From Gammaproteobacteria bacterium (lineage in GTDB: Bacteria > Pseudomonadota > Gammaproteobacteria > UBA4575): a stretch of DNA of 64,000 nucleotides. Position 1 is the stretch's first letter. Each line of letters opens with the position of its first letter. The DNA lies in assembly GCA_033344735.1 (NCBI GenBank), contig JAWPMW010000001.1:1680171-1744170 (forward strand). The letters run 5' to 3'. Shown piece by piece: positions 1-9,666 of the stretch. Below the pieces are notes generated by a model. It was not told the origin of the DNA. It did no database searches and saw only the letters and a list, made by a program, of their open reading frames with translations. Both the position numbers and the translations under genes were made by a program.

Positions 1-143
1 AAACCCTTACTTCAGATGAGGCCTATTTGCACTTAAAAAACAAAAGACGTAACAGCAAAGGCAAAATAGATAAACAGGATATTGACCAAATTGCGGCAGC
101 AATTTTGTTGGAATCATGGATGAGTGTTAATCTACCTAAATGA
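1..143 (+). CDS. ruvX: Holliday junction resolvase RuvX/YqgF, C-terminal end (partial)
   Basis: Only the last 46 residues are in the window, and the reading frame is open from its left edge. They include the family's closing pattern, in which an Asp-Gln-Ile-Ala-Ala-Ala-Ile-Leu-Leu helix follows a Lys/Arg-rich segment (YqgF proteins usually end in a D-x-VAA-x-LILQ-x-YL pattern). The TGA stop overlaps the ATG of pyrR (ATGA), which implies translational coupling. The order ruvX-pyrR-pyrB-pyrC' is the Pseudomonas arrangement, and this supports the call. The RNase H-like catalytic residues lie outside the window. Confidence 0.8.
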   Translation, partial: TLTSDEAYLHLKNKRRNSKGKIDKQDIDQIAAAILLESWMSVNLPK

Positions 144-640
144 ACCTAAATGTTGATGAATTAATTAGCCACCTAACCAGCCAGACTCAGGAATTAGTCA
201 CAAATCTGGATACAGATCAGCCATTAATTGTTGGTATTCACACTGGAGGTATATGGATTGCTGAGCATTTACACAAGTCACTTAATTTGGAAAAACCCAT
301 GGGCATCTTAGATATCTCATTTTATCGAGATGATTTCAGTCGATTAGGCCTTAACCCAGAAGTTAAGCCATCTAAAATCCCTCTGGATATTACTGACGAG
401 CATATCATTCTGGTGGACGATGTTTTACATACGGGGCGAACGGTACGCGCGGCACTAAATGAATTATTTGATTACGGGAGACCGGCTAGCGTACATCTAG
501 CCGTACTAATTGATCGCGGTGGGCGTGAATTACCCATTGATGCGCGAGTGGCTGGTAAAAGAATTGACCTACCCCCTCACCAGCATGTAAAACTAACCGG
601 ACCCAAGCCACTAAAGCTTGAGACCATCACAGCGACTTAA
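140..640 (+). CDS. pyrR: Bifunctional pyrimidine regulator / uracil phosphoribosyltransferase PyrR
   Basis: PyrR proteins convert uracil and PRPP to UMP, and in many bacteria bind pyr mRNA to control attenuation. At 166 residues this is slightly shorter than the Bacillus protein. The PRPP-binding loop is clear at about residues 92-105 (ILVDDVLHTGRT). The N-terminal third carries the usual pattern ending in GIHTGG for the substrate loop. The ATG overlaps the ruvX stop and pyrB begins 18 bases downstream, so the gene is inside the pyr operon. I see no anti-terminator or attenuator hairpin here because the operon promoter lies left of the window. Whether it regulates, acts as an enzyme, or both cannot be told. 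Confidence 0.93.
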   Translation: MNLNVDELISHLTSQTQELVTNLDTDQPLIVGIHTGGIWIAEHLHKSLNLEKPMGILDISFYRDDFSRLGLNPEVKPSKIPLDITDEHIILVDDVLHTGRTVRAALNELFDYGRPASVHLAVLIDRGGRELPIDARVAGKRIDLPPHQHVKLTGPKPLKLETITAT

Positions 641-658
641 ACAAAGCCAGAATAACGG

Positions 659-1579
659 ATGCAACACTTTCTAACAACTGAATCGCTAAACCAAGATCAG
701 TTGACTAATATTTTAGATACCGCTGAATCCTTTACTAATGTGGATGGTGGAACCGTTAAAAAAGTCCCTCTGCTCAGAGGAAAAACTATAGTTAACTTAT
801 TCTTTGAGGCCAGTACCCGCACCCGCACTACTTTTGAGTTAGCAGCAAAAAGATTGTCTGCCGACGTTTTAAATATAAATATCAATTCATCTGCCACCGT
901 CAAAGGTGAGAGCTTGCTGGATACATTACGCAACCTAGAAGCCATGCATGTTGATATGTTTATTATTCGCCACCAAGATAGTGGTGCCGCTGAATTCTTA
1001 TCTCGACATATCTCCCCCCATATTAGCGTCATCAATGCAGGTGATGGGCGACATGCTCACCCTACACAAGCAATGTTGGATATGTATACAATTCGCAAAA
1101 TCAAAGGTGGATTTGAAAATCTTAAAGTCGCCATCGTTGGCGACTTACTTCATTCTCGTGTTGCACGCTCACAAATTCACGCTTTACGCACATTGGGCGC
1201 AAAAGAAATTCGTGTAATAGCACCTCGCACTCTACTACCTGCCCGCATTGAAAGTTTAGGTGTAAAAGTATTCCACAAAATTGAATCTGGCTTAAAAGAT
1301 GTCGACGTTATCGTTATGCTTCGTTTGCAAAAAGAACGTATGCAGGGAGCCTTGCTGCCCAGCGAACATGAATATTTCCACTTATTTGGCTTGACTAAAG
1401 AGCGTGTCGCACTTGCAGCAAAGGACGCTATCGTTATGCACCCAGGGCCAATTAATCGAGGAGTAGAAATTAGCTCTGAAGTGGCCGATGGTTCGCAGTC
1501 AGTCATATTAGAACAGGTTTCTTACAGTATCGCGGTGCGCATGGCAATCATGTCAATGTTGGCAGGAAGCCAGTCATGA
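659..1579 (+). CDS. pyrB: Aspartate carbamoyltransferase catalytic subunit PyrB
   Basis: Catalyses the first committed step of UMP synthesis, carbamoyl phosphate plus aspartate to carbamoyl aspartate, in the cytoplasm. The 306-residue length is normal. Signature motifs are present: the carbamoyl-phosphate loop STRTRTTFE at about residues 52-60, HPTQA at about 137-141, and HPGPINRG near residue 260. The gene overlaps the next one by four bases (ATGA). It is followed by a pseudo-dihydroorotase rather than pyrI, which points to a class A ATCase of the Pseudomonas type, a dodecamer of PyrB and PyrC'. Confidence 0.96.
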   Translation: MQHFLTTESLNQDQLTNILDTAESFTNVDGGTVKKVPLLRGKTIVNLFFEASTRTRTTFELAAKRLSADVLNININSSATVKGESLLDTLRNLEAMHVDMFIIRHQDSGAAEFLSRHISPHISVINAGDGRHAHPTQAMLDMYTIRKIKGGFENLKVAIVGDLLHSRVARSQIHALRTLGAKEIRVIAPRTLLPARIESLGVKVFHKIESGLKDVDVIVMLRLQKERMQGALLPSEHEYFHLFGLTKERVALAAKDAIVMHPGPINRGVEISSEVADGSQSVILEQVSYSIAVRMAIMSMLAGSQS

Positions 1580-2856
1580 AAATAGAAATCAATAACGCTC
1601 ACATTGTTGATCCAGCAAATGCTATCAATAAAGTTGCTAACTTATATATTCATAATAAGACTATCGCTGCTATAGGAGATAAACCTAAAGATTGGCAAGC
1701 AGACGAAATCATTGACGCTAAAGATCGTTATTTATTCCCGGGACTTATTGACATAGCAACTCGGCTAAGAGAGCCTGGGCAAGAACATAAAGCGACTATT
1801 GCAAGCGAGACTTATGCAGCAGTCAGTGGCGGTATTACCTCCGTAGTGTGCTTACCAGATACAGAGCCAGCCATTAACTCACCCGCTGAAGTTGAGCTGA
1901 TACAACAACGCACAAATGCAACCGGTCATTGCCATGTATATGTCATTGGCGCATTAACTTCACAACTGAAAGGTTCCATGCTGAGTGAAATGGCTGCACT
2001 CAAAGAAGCAGGAGTTGTTGGTGTCAGTAATGTACTGCATCCAATGGCGAACAATTTAGTGTTACGCCGTGCAATGGAATATGCATCAAGCCAAGACCTA
2101 ACATTATTTTACCACCCTATGGATCACGATTTAGCTACAAATGGTTGTATCCATGAAGGCATGTCAGCCACTAGAATGGGGCTTACTGGTATCCCCACAG
2201 CTGCAGAAACTGCTGCGGTGGGCTCTTGCTTAGCACTTATTGAGCAAACCGGAGTACGAGTACATTTCTGCCGACTATCAACTCAACGTTCCTTGCAAAT
2301 GTTAGAACGAGCTAAATTTGACGGCGCACCCATTAGCGCTGACATTAGTGCACATCAATTATTTTTAAGTGATATGGACATTGTAGATTTCGATGGAAAC
2401 TACCATATGTTGCCCCCACTCAGAGGTAAGACAGATGTCGCAGGTTTAAGACGTAAATTACACAGCGAAATTCTTGTTGGTTTATGCTCGGATCATCAGC
2501 CTCACGAACATGACGCAAAACTAGCACCATTTGCATCTACCGAACCTGGTATCTCAGCATTAGAAACCCTGTTGCCGCTGACACTGCAGTTAGTCAAAGA
2601 TGAAGTTGCTAGCTTAGTAGATGTAATTTCACTGCTAACGAATAAGCCTGCCAAGTTACTTAACATCAATGCAGGCAGTTTAACTCCAGGGCATAAAGCT
2701 GATTTATGCATCTGTGACCCCGCAATTGAATGGAAGCTCAATCCACAAACCATGCACAGTCAAGGTAAAAACACTCCATTCTTAAATAAGACGTTCAAAG
2801 GTAAAGTCACTCATACCTTCGTCGATGGCAAACTTGTTTTTAAAACTCAATCATGA
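1576..2856 (+). CDS. pyrC': Dihydroorotase-like protein PyrC' (probably non-catalytic ATCase partner)
   Basis: A 426-residue amidohydrolase-fold protein similar throughout to class I dihydroorotases. The zinc-binding His-x-His of active enzymes, normally just before LREPG, is replaced by Ala-Thr-Arg (residues about 57-66 read [14 protein letters not shown]). The usual ITAHH region reads ISAHQ, while an Asp-His-x-Pro-His motif remains near residue 312. Loss of the metal ligands is the hallmark of PyrC', which in Pseudomonas is needed to assemble active ATCase but has no dihydroorotase activity. It overlaps pyrB and pyrK by four bases each. A functional pyrC should then exist elsewhere on the chromosome; none is in this window. 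Confidence 0.93.
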   Translation: MKIEINNAHIVDPANAINKVANLYIHNKTIAAIGDKPKDWQADEIIDAKDRYLFPGLIDIATRLREPGQEHKATIASETYAAVSGGITSVVCLPDTEPAINSPAEVELIQQRTNATGHCHVYVIGALTSQLKGSMLSEMAALKEAGVVGVSNVLHPMANNLVLRRAMEYASSQDLTLFYHPMDHDLATNGCIHEGMSATRMGLTGIPTAAETAAVGSCLALIEQTGVRVHFCRLSTQRSLQMLERAKFDGAPISADISAHQLFLSDMDIVDFDGNYHMLPPLRGKTDVAGLRRKLHSEILVGLCSDHQPHEHDAKLAPFASTEPGISALETLLPLTLQLVKDEVASLVDVISLLTNKPAKLLNINAGSLTPGHKADLCICDPAIEWKLNPQTMHSQGKNTPFLNKTFKGKVTHTFVDGKLVFKTQS

Positions 2857-3725
2857 TCAACAGCCCTTCTATATATGCTGAAAATGCGCGCGTGCTAGAG
2901 CATGAAACACTGCCTGAAGGACAATACTTGTTACGCTTGCACACCCCAGAATGTGCTAAAACTGTCCAACCTGGCAACTTCATTCACTTGAGTTGCAGCC
3001 GTGAAAAATATAGCTTGAAACGCCCATTTTCAGTGTTGCGCAGCTCTAAAGATGAAGGTTGGATTGAAATCTTATATAAAGTTGTTGGATCGGGCACCGA
3101 ACAATTAAGCAAAATAAAACCAGAAGATAATTTACATTGTATGGGGCCTATCGGTAACACATTTGCAGTTTCTAAAGATACCAAACAGCCTTTATTACTT
3201 GGAGGAGGAGTTGGTATCCCACCAATTTTATTTTTCGCAGAACAACTGAAGAAGAATCATATTACACCAATGGTGATTATGGGCTCAGAGATACCGTTTC
3301 CTTTCAAAGTACAACCTTCAAAAATTTTAATAGACTCATTACCCAGTGAAGCAATTGCTTCTATGACGTTGCTAGAGGATCTCAGCATTCCTTCTCGACT
3401 AACTAGCAAACAAAATTACCCTGGGTGCTTTGAAGGATATATCCATGAACTTGCGCTAATTTGGTTACAAGGTTTATCGGAACAAGAACGAGAAGGTATT
3501 GAAATATTTGCATGTGGGCCTAGCGTTATGCTTGAAGCAGTTGCCAAACTAAGCCAACAGTTTTCACTCCCCTGTCAACTATCTCTAGAAGAATTTATGG
3601 CTTGTGCAGTTGGGGGGTGCGCAGGATGCACTGTAGAAATCACTAATGACGCCGGTCAACGTCAGATGAAACGTGTCTGTGTTGATGGACCAATATTTGA
3701 TGCTAACGCAGTTTATCCGTTATAG
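2853..3725 (+). CDS. pyrK: Dihydroorotate dehydrogenase electron-transfer subunit-like protein PyrK
   Basis: A 290-residue ferredoxin-reductase-like flavoprotein. It has the FAD-binding RPFSV motif at residues 57-61, a nucleotide-binding GGGVGIPP at 117-124, and a C-terminal 2Fe-2S cluster motif with Cys251, Cys256, Cys259 and Cys276 (spacing 4, 2, 16). PyrK passes electrons from PyrD to NAD in class 1B enzymes. No pyrD follows: the next gene is convergent and the two coding regions overlap by six bases. Its start overlaps the pyrC' stop, so it is the last gene of the pyr operon. The partner could be a pyrD elsewhere, or the protein may have another redox role. The family call is firm and the exact reaction is inferred. 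Confidence 0.88.
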   Translation: MINSPSIYAENARVLEHETLPEGQYLLRLHTPECAKTVQPGNFIHLSCSREKYSLKRPFSVLRSSKDEGWIEILYKVVGSGTEQLSKIKPEDNLHCMGPIGNTFAVSKDTKQPLLLGGGVGIPPILFFAEQLKKNHITPMVIMGSEIPFPFKVQPSKILIDSLPSEAIASMTLLEDLSIPSRLTSKQNYPGCFEGYIHELALIWLQGLSEQEREGIEIFACGPSVMLEAVAKLSQQFSLPCQLSLEEFMACAVGGCAGCTVEITNDAGQRQMKRVCVDGPIFDANAVYPL

Positions 3726-5051
3726 CTTTTTAGATGGCTTATCATCACTGAACATAGATTTAACCGAATCAAAGAAATCATCATCGTCATCATCTTCGAT
3801 GGCATCTTTATTTAAATCAATATCTAAGCTCACATCTGAAAACGACTTTAATTCTTCTTGCCCTTCTTCATTCAACTGCAGCTCGCTTAAGTCAGGCACT
3901 GATTCAGAAGGATTAACACTTTTATCATCAGCAAGACTATCTGAGTTCAGCACTAAGTCCGCATGGCTATCATGCTCACCAACACTCTTAACACCGCCAC
4001 CAAAGTTGATTTGCCATTCTAGATTACTACGAGAATCTGCGAAGTTAAGCGCATCATCCATAGTGATCTTTTCAGACTTAAATAACTCATGCAAACACTG
4101 ATCAAAGGTTTGCATGCCTACAGCCGCACCTTTCTCCATAATTTCTTTAATGCCACCAAACTCCCCTTTGCGCACCAGCTCAGATATATAAGGCGTATTT
4201 AGCAACACCTCTACTGCGGGTATACGTCCACCATCAGTAGATGGGATAAGACGCTGAGAAATAATACTTGCTAAGTTCAGCGACAGATCCATTAGAATCT
4301 GATTTCTCGCATCAGTAGGGAAAAAATTAATAATACGATCTAACGCTTGGTTAGCATTTACAGCGTGTAATGTAGTTAAACACAAGTGGCCTGTATCTGC
4401 ATATGACATAGCCGCTTCCATGGTTGCACGATCACGAACCTCCCCAATCATAATTACATCTGGGGCTTCACGCATAGCTTCACGCAAAGCATTATCATAC
4501 GACAAGGTATCCAAACCCACTTCACGCTGCCCAATAATTGATTTCTTATGGGTAAATATATACTCAATAGGATCTTCAATGGTAAGAATATGACCACTTT
4601 GTTGATGGTTTCGATGCTCTATCATTGAAGCTAAAGAGGTAGACTTACCAGAACCAGTTGACCCTACTACTAAAATCAAACCATTTTGTTTCATCACCAG
4701 ACTGCGTAAAACTTCAGGAAGGCCTAACTTTTCGAGCGAAGGAATCTCATGTTTGATATAGCGAATCACCAGCGACACTTCCCCACGCTGGTAATAAATA
4801 TTAACCCGATATCGACCGCCGCCCATTATTGAAATACCTAGGTTCATTTCCTTGGTTAGTTCAAATTCTTTGATTTGTTGATCGCTCATGATTTCATATG
4901 CAATCTTCTTGGCTGCACCAGGCTGCAATGGCGTTTTAGAAATTCGCTGTGTTACCCCATTTAATTTCATACCAACAGGCGCACCTGTAGTGAAAAATAA
5001 ATCTGATGCGGCTTTTTCCGCCATGAGTTTCAAATATGGGTTAACTGTCAT
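3720..5051 (-). CDS. PilT/PilU-type pilus retraction ATPase with acidic C-terminal tail
   Basis: A GspE/VirB11-superfamily ATPase of 443 residues. The PilT-like core covers about residues 1-360, with Walker A GSTGSGKS at 130-137, an Asp box (LTIEDPIEY), a Walker B-type APDVIMIGEVRD and the His box. It resembles PilU more than PilT because the AIRNLIRE retraction motif is absent. Unusually, an acidic, low-complexity tail of about 80 residues follows the core and includes a run of six aspartates before a basic final segment. It is the last of three related ATPase genes on this strand (pilT, pilU-like, this gene), 27 bases after the previous one. It acts on type IV pili at the inner membrane. 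Confidence 0.9.
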   Translation of the reverse strand: MTVNPYLKLMAEKAASDLFFTTGAPVGMKLNGVTQRISKTPLQPGAAKKIAYEIMSDQQIKEFELTKEMNLGISIMGGGRYRVNIYYQRGEVSLVIRYIKHEIPSLEKLGLPEVLRSLVMKQNGLILVVGSTGSGKSTSLASMIEHRNHQQSGHILTIEDPIEYIFTHKKSIIGQREVGLDTLSYDNALREAMREAPDVIMIGEVRDRATMEAAMSYADTGHLCLTTLHAVNANQALDRIINFFPTDARNQILMDLSLNLASIISQRLIPSTDGGRIPAVEVLLNTPYISELVRKGEFGGIKEIMEKGAAVGMQTFDQCLHELFKSEKITMDDALNFADSRSNLEWQINFGGGVKSVGEHDSHADLVLNSDSLADDKSVNPSESVPDLSELQLNEEGQEELKSFSDVSLDIDLNKDAIEDDDDDDFFDSVKSMFSDDKPSKKL

Positions 5052-5078
5052 GATTTAAATCACTTTATTTATTTTTAA

Positions 5079-6245
5079 CTAACCGACCAAACCTGATTCT
5101 TGAGCATCTTCTTCAACAGTCAACTCTTCTAAACCATCTAGTAAATCCGTCGCTTTTGATTTCTTACCCTCTAACTTCAATCGTAGACGCAAATCGTTAA
5201 CTGAATCTGCATTGCGCAAGCCATCTTCAACAGTAATTAAATCCTCTTCAATTAAGTCAAATAGATGCTGATCAAATGTCTGCATACCCAGCTCTCTAGA
5301 TTTAGCTATCAATGCCTTCATCTTAGGAACATCGCCTTTAAAAATAAGATCAGCCATCAACGGCGAGTTGATTAAGATTTCAATAGCTGGGACACGTCCC
5401 TCAGAATCTTTAATCGGTAATAATCGTTGTGACACAATTGCTTTGAGGTTTAATGAGAGATCCATCAACAATTGAGCACGTCTTTCTTCCGGGAAGAAGT
5501 TAATTATTCTATCTAATGCTTGGTTAGTGCTATTAGCGTGCAATGTCGCTAAACATAAGTGACCAGTTTCTGCGAATGAAACCGCGTATTCCATCGTTTC
5601 GCGATCTCGTATCTCACCAATTAAGATTACATCAGGTGCCTGCCGCAAAGTATTTTTTAGTGCAATCTCAAATGTTTCAGTATCAACACCAACCTCACGT
5701 TGAGTGACAATACAGTTCCGATGTTTATGTACAAACTCTATAGGGTCTTCGATAGTTACAATATGTCCCTGGCTATGTTCATTACGATAGCCTAACATTG
5801 AGGCTAGCGAGGTTGATTTACCACAACCCGTACCGCCTACAAATATCACCAAACCATTTTTGGTCATGGAAATATCCTTAATGATATTTGGCAATCTCAA
5901 CTCTTCTATTCCTGGTATTTCTGCGTTAATTACCCGCAACACCATGCCAGAACTATTTCTTTGCATAAATGCATTGACACGAAAGCGTGAAATATTGGGT
6001 AAGCTTATTGCGAAGTTACATTCTTGCGTTTCTTCATATTCACGGATTTGCCGATCATTCATGATCGAACGTACTAAGACTTGAGCATGTGATGCAGTGA
6101 GAGGCTGATTAGTTATGGGTGTCATCTTTCCATCAAGTTTCATTGATGGTGGCGCTCCGACTGTTATAAATAAATCAGACCCACCTTTTTGCAGCATATT
6201 TTGCAGCAGGTCATGCATAAATGTTATGGCCTTATCTCTATCCAT
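5079..6245 (-). CDS. pilU: PilU-type type IV pilus retraction ATPase
   Basis: A 388-residue hexameric-ATPase family member. PilU is a PilT-dependent accessory motor for twitching and pilus retraction. It carries Walker A GGTGCGKS with Cys in place of the more usual Ser, the TIEDPIEF Asp box, APDVILIGEIRD and the ETGHLCLATLHA His box. The length and C-terminal extension fit PilU, and the PilT AIRNLIRE motif is missing. It sits 26 bases after pilT and 27 bases before a second, longer PilU-like gene. That leaves it unclear which of the two is the true PilU orthologue; I favour this one because of its length and its position next to pilT. Confidence 0.88.
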   Translation of the reverse strand: MDRDKAITFMHDLLQNMLQKGGSDLFITVGAPPSMKLDGKMTPITNQPLTASHAQVLVRSIMNDRQIREYEETQECNFAISLPNISRFRVNAFMQRNSSGMVLRVINAEIPGIEELRLPNIIKDISMTKNGLVIFVGGTGCGKSTSLASMLGYRNEHSQGHIVTIEDPIEFVHKHRNCIVTQREVGVDTETFEIALKNTLRQAPDVILIGEIRDRETMEYAVSFAETGHLCLATLHANSTNQALDRIINFFPEERRAQLLMDLSLNLKAIVSQRLLPIKDSEGRVPAIEILINSPLMADLIFKGDVPKMKALIAKSRELGMQTFDQHLFDLIEEDLITVEDGLRNADSVNDLRLRLKLEGKKSKATDLLDGLEELTVEEDAQESGLVG

Positions 6246-6271
6246 TATCTCTACACTAATCTTATATTATA

Positions 6272-7306
6272 TTAAAAATCATCTTTATTAGCAGCACGAC
6301 GCCGCGCTTCTTCTTTACTGATCAAACCTTTTGCTTGTATCTCTTTTAAGCATTGATCAAGTGTTTGCATTCCAGCATTTTGGCTCGTCTGTATTGATGA
6401 ATACATTTGCGCAACTTTATCTTCACGAATTAAATTTCGAATTGCTGGGGAACCCAGCATAATTTCATGCGCGGCGATTCGCCCACCGCCTATCTTTCTA
6501 CATAGCGTTTGAGATATCACAGCGCGTAATGACTCCGAGAGCATTGAACGCACCATATCCTTTTCAGTCGCTGGAAATACATCAACAATTCTATCGATTG
6601 TCTTAGCTGCAGAACTAGTGTGCAATGTTCCAAATACTAAGTGGCCTGTTTCAGCTGCAGTTAATGCAAGACGAATTGTTTCCAGGTCGCGCAGCTCGCC
6701 CACTAAAATAGTGTCAGGGTCTTCACGCAATGCAGATCTTAATGCTTCATTAAATCCTAATGTGTCACGGTGAACTTCACGCTGATTAAGAAGACTCTTC
6801 TTGCTTTCATGTATAAATTCGATGGGATCTTCGATAGTAAGAATATGGCCGTATTCATTTTCATTTTTATGATTAATCATTGCGGCCAAGGTTGTTGACT
6901 TGCCAGAGCCGGTTGGGCCAGTCACCAATACCAAACCACGTGGGTATGTAGATACGTCTGCAAATATCCTCGGACAATCTAGCTCTTCAAGAGTTAGGAT
7001 ATTAGTTGGAATAGTTCTAAATACTGCTCCTGCTCCACGACTCTGATTAAAGGCGTTAACACGGAATCGAGCTAAACCAGGAATCTCAAATGAGAAATCT
7101 GTTTCTAAAAACTCTTCATAATCTTTACGTTGCTTATCATTCATGATGTCATACACCATTGAATGAACCTGCTTATGCTCCATCACAGGAACGTTTATTC
7201 TTCGCACATCTCCGTCGACACGAATCATCGGCGGAACACCAGCGGAAAGATGCAGATCTGAGGCTCCATTCTTTACAGAGAAAGCCAACAGTTGTGATAT
7301 ATCCAC
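6272..7306 (-). CDS. pilT: Type IV pilus twitching motility ATPase PilT
   Basis: Powers depolymerisation of type IV pili. The 344-residue length is exact for PilT. Motifs seen are Walker A GPTGSGKST at 130-138, the Asp box LTIEDPIEF, DPDTILVGELRD, ETGHLVFGTLHT, and the PilT-specific AIRNLIRE near residue 280. The start codon is GTG, chosen because AAGGAG lies six bases upstream of it. It is the first gene of a three-ATPase run and is divergent from yggS, the same context as in Pseudomonas. No pilin or pilus-assembly genes are in the window. Confidence 0.96.
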   Translation of the reverse strand: MDISQLLAFSVKNGASDLHLSAGVPPMIRVDGDVRRINVPVMEHKQVHSMVYDIMNDKQRKDYEEFLETDFSFEIPGLARFRVNAFNQSRGAGAVFRTIPTNILTLEELDCPRIFADVSTYPRGLVLVTGPTGSGKSTTLAAMINHKNENEYGHILTIEDPIEFIHESKKSLLNQREVHRDTLGFNEALRSALREDPDTILVGELRDLETIRLALTAAETGHLVFGTLHTSSAAKTIDRIVDVFPATEKDMVRSMLSESLRAVISQTLCRKIGGGRIAAHEIMLGSPAIRNLIREDKVAQMYSSIQTSQNAGMQTLDQCLKEIQAKGLISKEEARRRAANKDDF

Positions 7307-7566
7307 TTAGACTCCTTTCAGGTTACGCTATACAATCCGGTGTACATTATGATTTTGGTAGCACCTCAAATGCTGGAAATTTTAGGCACAGCCAATCTAT
7401 AGATGACTACTATATAACGTCACTCGGACGATTCGCGTAATTAGGCGCTAGTATGCGACAAGCAAACGCATTGTAACGATAAACAGAGCCACTACAGTAG
7501 GCATAACGCACTGTTGTACATTGATCTAGCATTTGTTAATCACAATAAATTTCTTGCAACTAAACC

Positions 7567-8262
7567 ATGACAACACAAAATCTAGCCAGCAATCTCAATG
7601 CAGTAAGGCAACAGATTCGAGATTCAGAGAGTCTTTATCATCGTAACGAAGGTGAAGTATGTTTAATTGCCGCAAGCAAAACACGAAGCGCAGAAGAAAT
7701 TTTTGAACTAGCTGCAAATGGACAACTTCATTTTGGTGAGAACTATGTGCAAGAAGCTGTCGATAAGATAACAGAAATTACCGATATTGGGCTTATTTGG
7801 CATTTCATCGGTCCTATCCAGAAGAATAAAACCAAATTAATCGCGCAAAATTTTAGCTGGGTACACAGCATAGACAGAGAATCAGTTGCTGTTCGCCTTA
7901 ATAATCAGCGACCATCGACACTGCCAGCTCTGAATGTATGCTTGCAAATTAATATCGATAACGAAATAAGTAAATCCGGCATTTTCCCTGAAGACCTATT
8001 ACCATTAGCTAGGTCAGTAGAGGCACTACCTAATTTAAACTTGCGCGGTCTGATGGCTATCCCTAGTGCAACCAAAAATTTTGAGCAACAATCTATCGCA
8101 TTCAAAAAAATGGCTGATTTACTGAAAGACCTAAAAGAGCAAAAGTTAGATGTAGACACGCTGTCAATGGGGATGAGCAACGATTACCAGGCTGCCATCG
8201 CCTGTGGCTCCACTATGGTCCGCATAGGTACATCTATATTTGGCCCACGCAACTACTCATGA
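7567..8262 (+). CDS. yggS: Pyridoxal phosphate homeostasis protein YggS (PLPBP family)
   Basis: A cytoplasmic PLP-binding protein of 231 residues with the fold of bacterial alanine racemase N-domains. It buffers PLP and affects amino-acid and keto-acid balance. The PLP lysine is in the IAASKTRS segment near residue 36, followed by the family signature HFGENYVQEA at about 57-66. The C-terminal SMGMSNDY and VRIGTSIFG motifs are also present. proC starts 12 bases downstream and yggT follows. This yggS-proC-yggT order beside divergent pilT is conserved in gammaproteobacteria. Confidence 0.95.
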   Translation: MTTQNLASNLNAVRQQIRDSESLYHRNEGEVCLIAASKTRSAEEIFELAANGQLHFGENYVQEAVDKITEITDIGLIWHFIGPIQKNKTKLIAQNFSWVHSIDRESVAVRLNNQRPSTLPALNVCLQINIDNEISKSGIFPEDLLPLARSVEALPNLNLRGLMAIPSATKNFEQQSIAFKKMADLLKDLKEQKLDVDTLSMGMSNDYQAAIACGSTMVRIGTSIFGPRNYS

Positions 8263-8274
8263 AACAATACCGCT

Positions 8275-9114
8275 ATGACTAATACACATTATCCATCAAT
8301 TTTAATGGTAGGCGCAGGCAATATGGGTAGCAGTATTGCAGCTGGTTTAATCGCGCGGAACTGGCCAGCAAATCAAGTAACTTTTTGTGATCTTGATTCT
8401 GATAGACATCGTTTTCTGAAAGAGAAATTCCCAGATAGCCATATTATTAGCGACCCTTCTGAATTAACATCGACACCCAAAGTTGTCTTGCTAGCAGTAA
8501 AACCTGATGATATGTCATCTCTCTGCCAACAGCTGTCTACTGCTAATCTACCTACCAACACTCTATTTATTTCAATTGCTGCAGGTGTCCCTATAAATGC
8601 ATTTCAAAATTGGCTTGGCGCTAAAGCGTCCATAGTCCGATGTATGCCCAATACACCAGCAGCTATTGGATTAGGTATGACTGGATTATATTGCTCGCAA
8701 AAAATTGCTCCCCCTGATAGAGAATTAGCCGATCAAATTTTAAGCTCTATTGGTAAGACATTGTGGGTGGATAAAGAATGCATGCTAGATGCCGTTACTG
8801 CCTTATCAGGCAGTGGCCCCGCATATCTTTTTTACTTCATGGAATGCCTACAGGAAAGTGGAATGTCATTAGGATTAAATTCTCAAGACAGTTATTTGCT
8901 TACATTACAAACTATGCTTGGTGCAGCACAGCTGGCCCAGCAGCAGGACATTGAATTTAAAACTCTGCGCGCCAATGTCACATCCAAGGGTGGGACCACC
9001 GAAAAAGCCATAAATTGCTTTATCGATAAAGACATGAAAAACACAGTAGATAGCGCGCTAAAAGCGGCAGCTGAGAGAGCTGGCGAAATTAGTCAAACTT
9101 TCAATAAGGAATAA
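8275..9114 (+). CDS. proC: Pyrroline-5-carboxylate reductase ProC
   Basis: Last step of proline synthesis: reduction of pyrroline-5-carboxylate with NAD(P)H. The 279-residue length is typical. The N-terminal Rossmann motif reads VGAGNMGSSIAAGL. The conserved VRCMPNTPA and ALSGSGPAY segments are present, and the C-terminal family signature is around TSKGGTTEKAI. It lies between yggS and yggT with short gaps (12 and 3 bases), so the three are almost certainly co-transcribed. Confidence 0.96.
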   Translation: MTNTHYPSILMVGAGNMGSSIAAGLIARNWPANQVTFCDLDSDRHRFLKEKFPDSHIISDPSELTSTPKVVLLAVKPDDMSSLCQQLSTANLPTNTLFISIAAGVPINAFQNWLGAKASIVRCMPNTPAAIGLGMTGLYCSQKIAPPDRELADQILSSIGKTLWVDKECMLDAVTALSGSGPAYLFYFMECLQESGMSLGLNSQDSYLLTLQTMLGAAQLAQQQDIEFKTLRANVTSKGGTTEKAINCFIDKDMKNTVDSALKAAAERAGEISQTFNKE

Positions 9115-9117
9115 TCA

Positions 9118-9666
9118 ATGCACGCAGCAAACAATGTACTCATATTCTTGATTCATACATTATTTACCTTATATATAGGTGCAGTAGTACTCCGTGTAAT
9201 CTTATCTGCCACACGTGCAGATTTTTATAATCCGATATCTCAGTTCTTAGTGACCATCACGAATCCAGTGTTGGTGCCACTTAGAAAAATCTTGCCTAGT
9301 ATCGGCCCTATCGATACCGCAAGCTGGGTGATGATATTTGGATTAAAAGCTTTAGAATTATTTTTACTAATGCTTATAAGAGGAATACAACCAGGCATTG
9401 GCGTTTTAATCGTCAACACCATACTCCAAGTTATAATTTTGATCGTATCTATATTTTTATACGCAGTGATAATTAGAGCAATTCTAAGTTGGTTCGCAGG
9501 CATGAATATGGGTCACAATCCAATATTATCTATATTAAATTCGATTACAGAGCCAATATTAGCTCCTGCACGCAAAGTTATTCCTCCCATAGGCATGTTT
9601 GATCTATCAGCCATGGCTGTTATTTTATTTCTTTATTCGGTACTGATTGCTTTGCGTTCAATTTAA
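9118..9666 (+). CDS. yggT: YggT family integral membrane protein
   Basis: A 182-residue inner-membrane protein built from two similar YGGT repeats. Each has a hydrophobic helix, then the pattern R-x-(I/V)-L-S, and a Pro-rich NP(V/I)L-x-P-x-R-K-(I/V)-(L/I)-P-x-IG stretch, seen near residues 48-62 and 137-154. The exact function of the family is not established; effects on osmotic tolerance and on membrane or cell-division processes have been reported. It starts three bases after proC stops and is the last gene of the yggS operon. Confidence 0.9.
   Translation: MHAANNVLIFLIHTLFTLYIGAVVLRVILSATRADFYNPISQFLVTITNPVLVPLRKILPSIGPIDTASWVMIFGLKALELFLLMLIRGIQPGIGVLIVNTILQVIILIVSIFLYAVIIRAILSWFAGMNMGHNPILSILNSITEPILAPARKVIPPIGMFDLSAMAVILFLYSVLIALRSI

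Noticed and set aside
7307-7566. Small gene in the pilT-yggS gap (open frame 7159-7440)
   Set aside because: The frame runs through the start of pilT on the other strand, has no ribosome site and no recognisable pattern; the gap holds divergent promoters instead.
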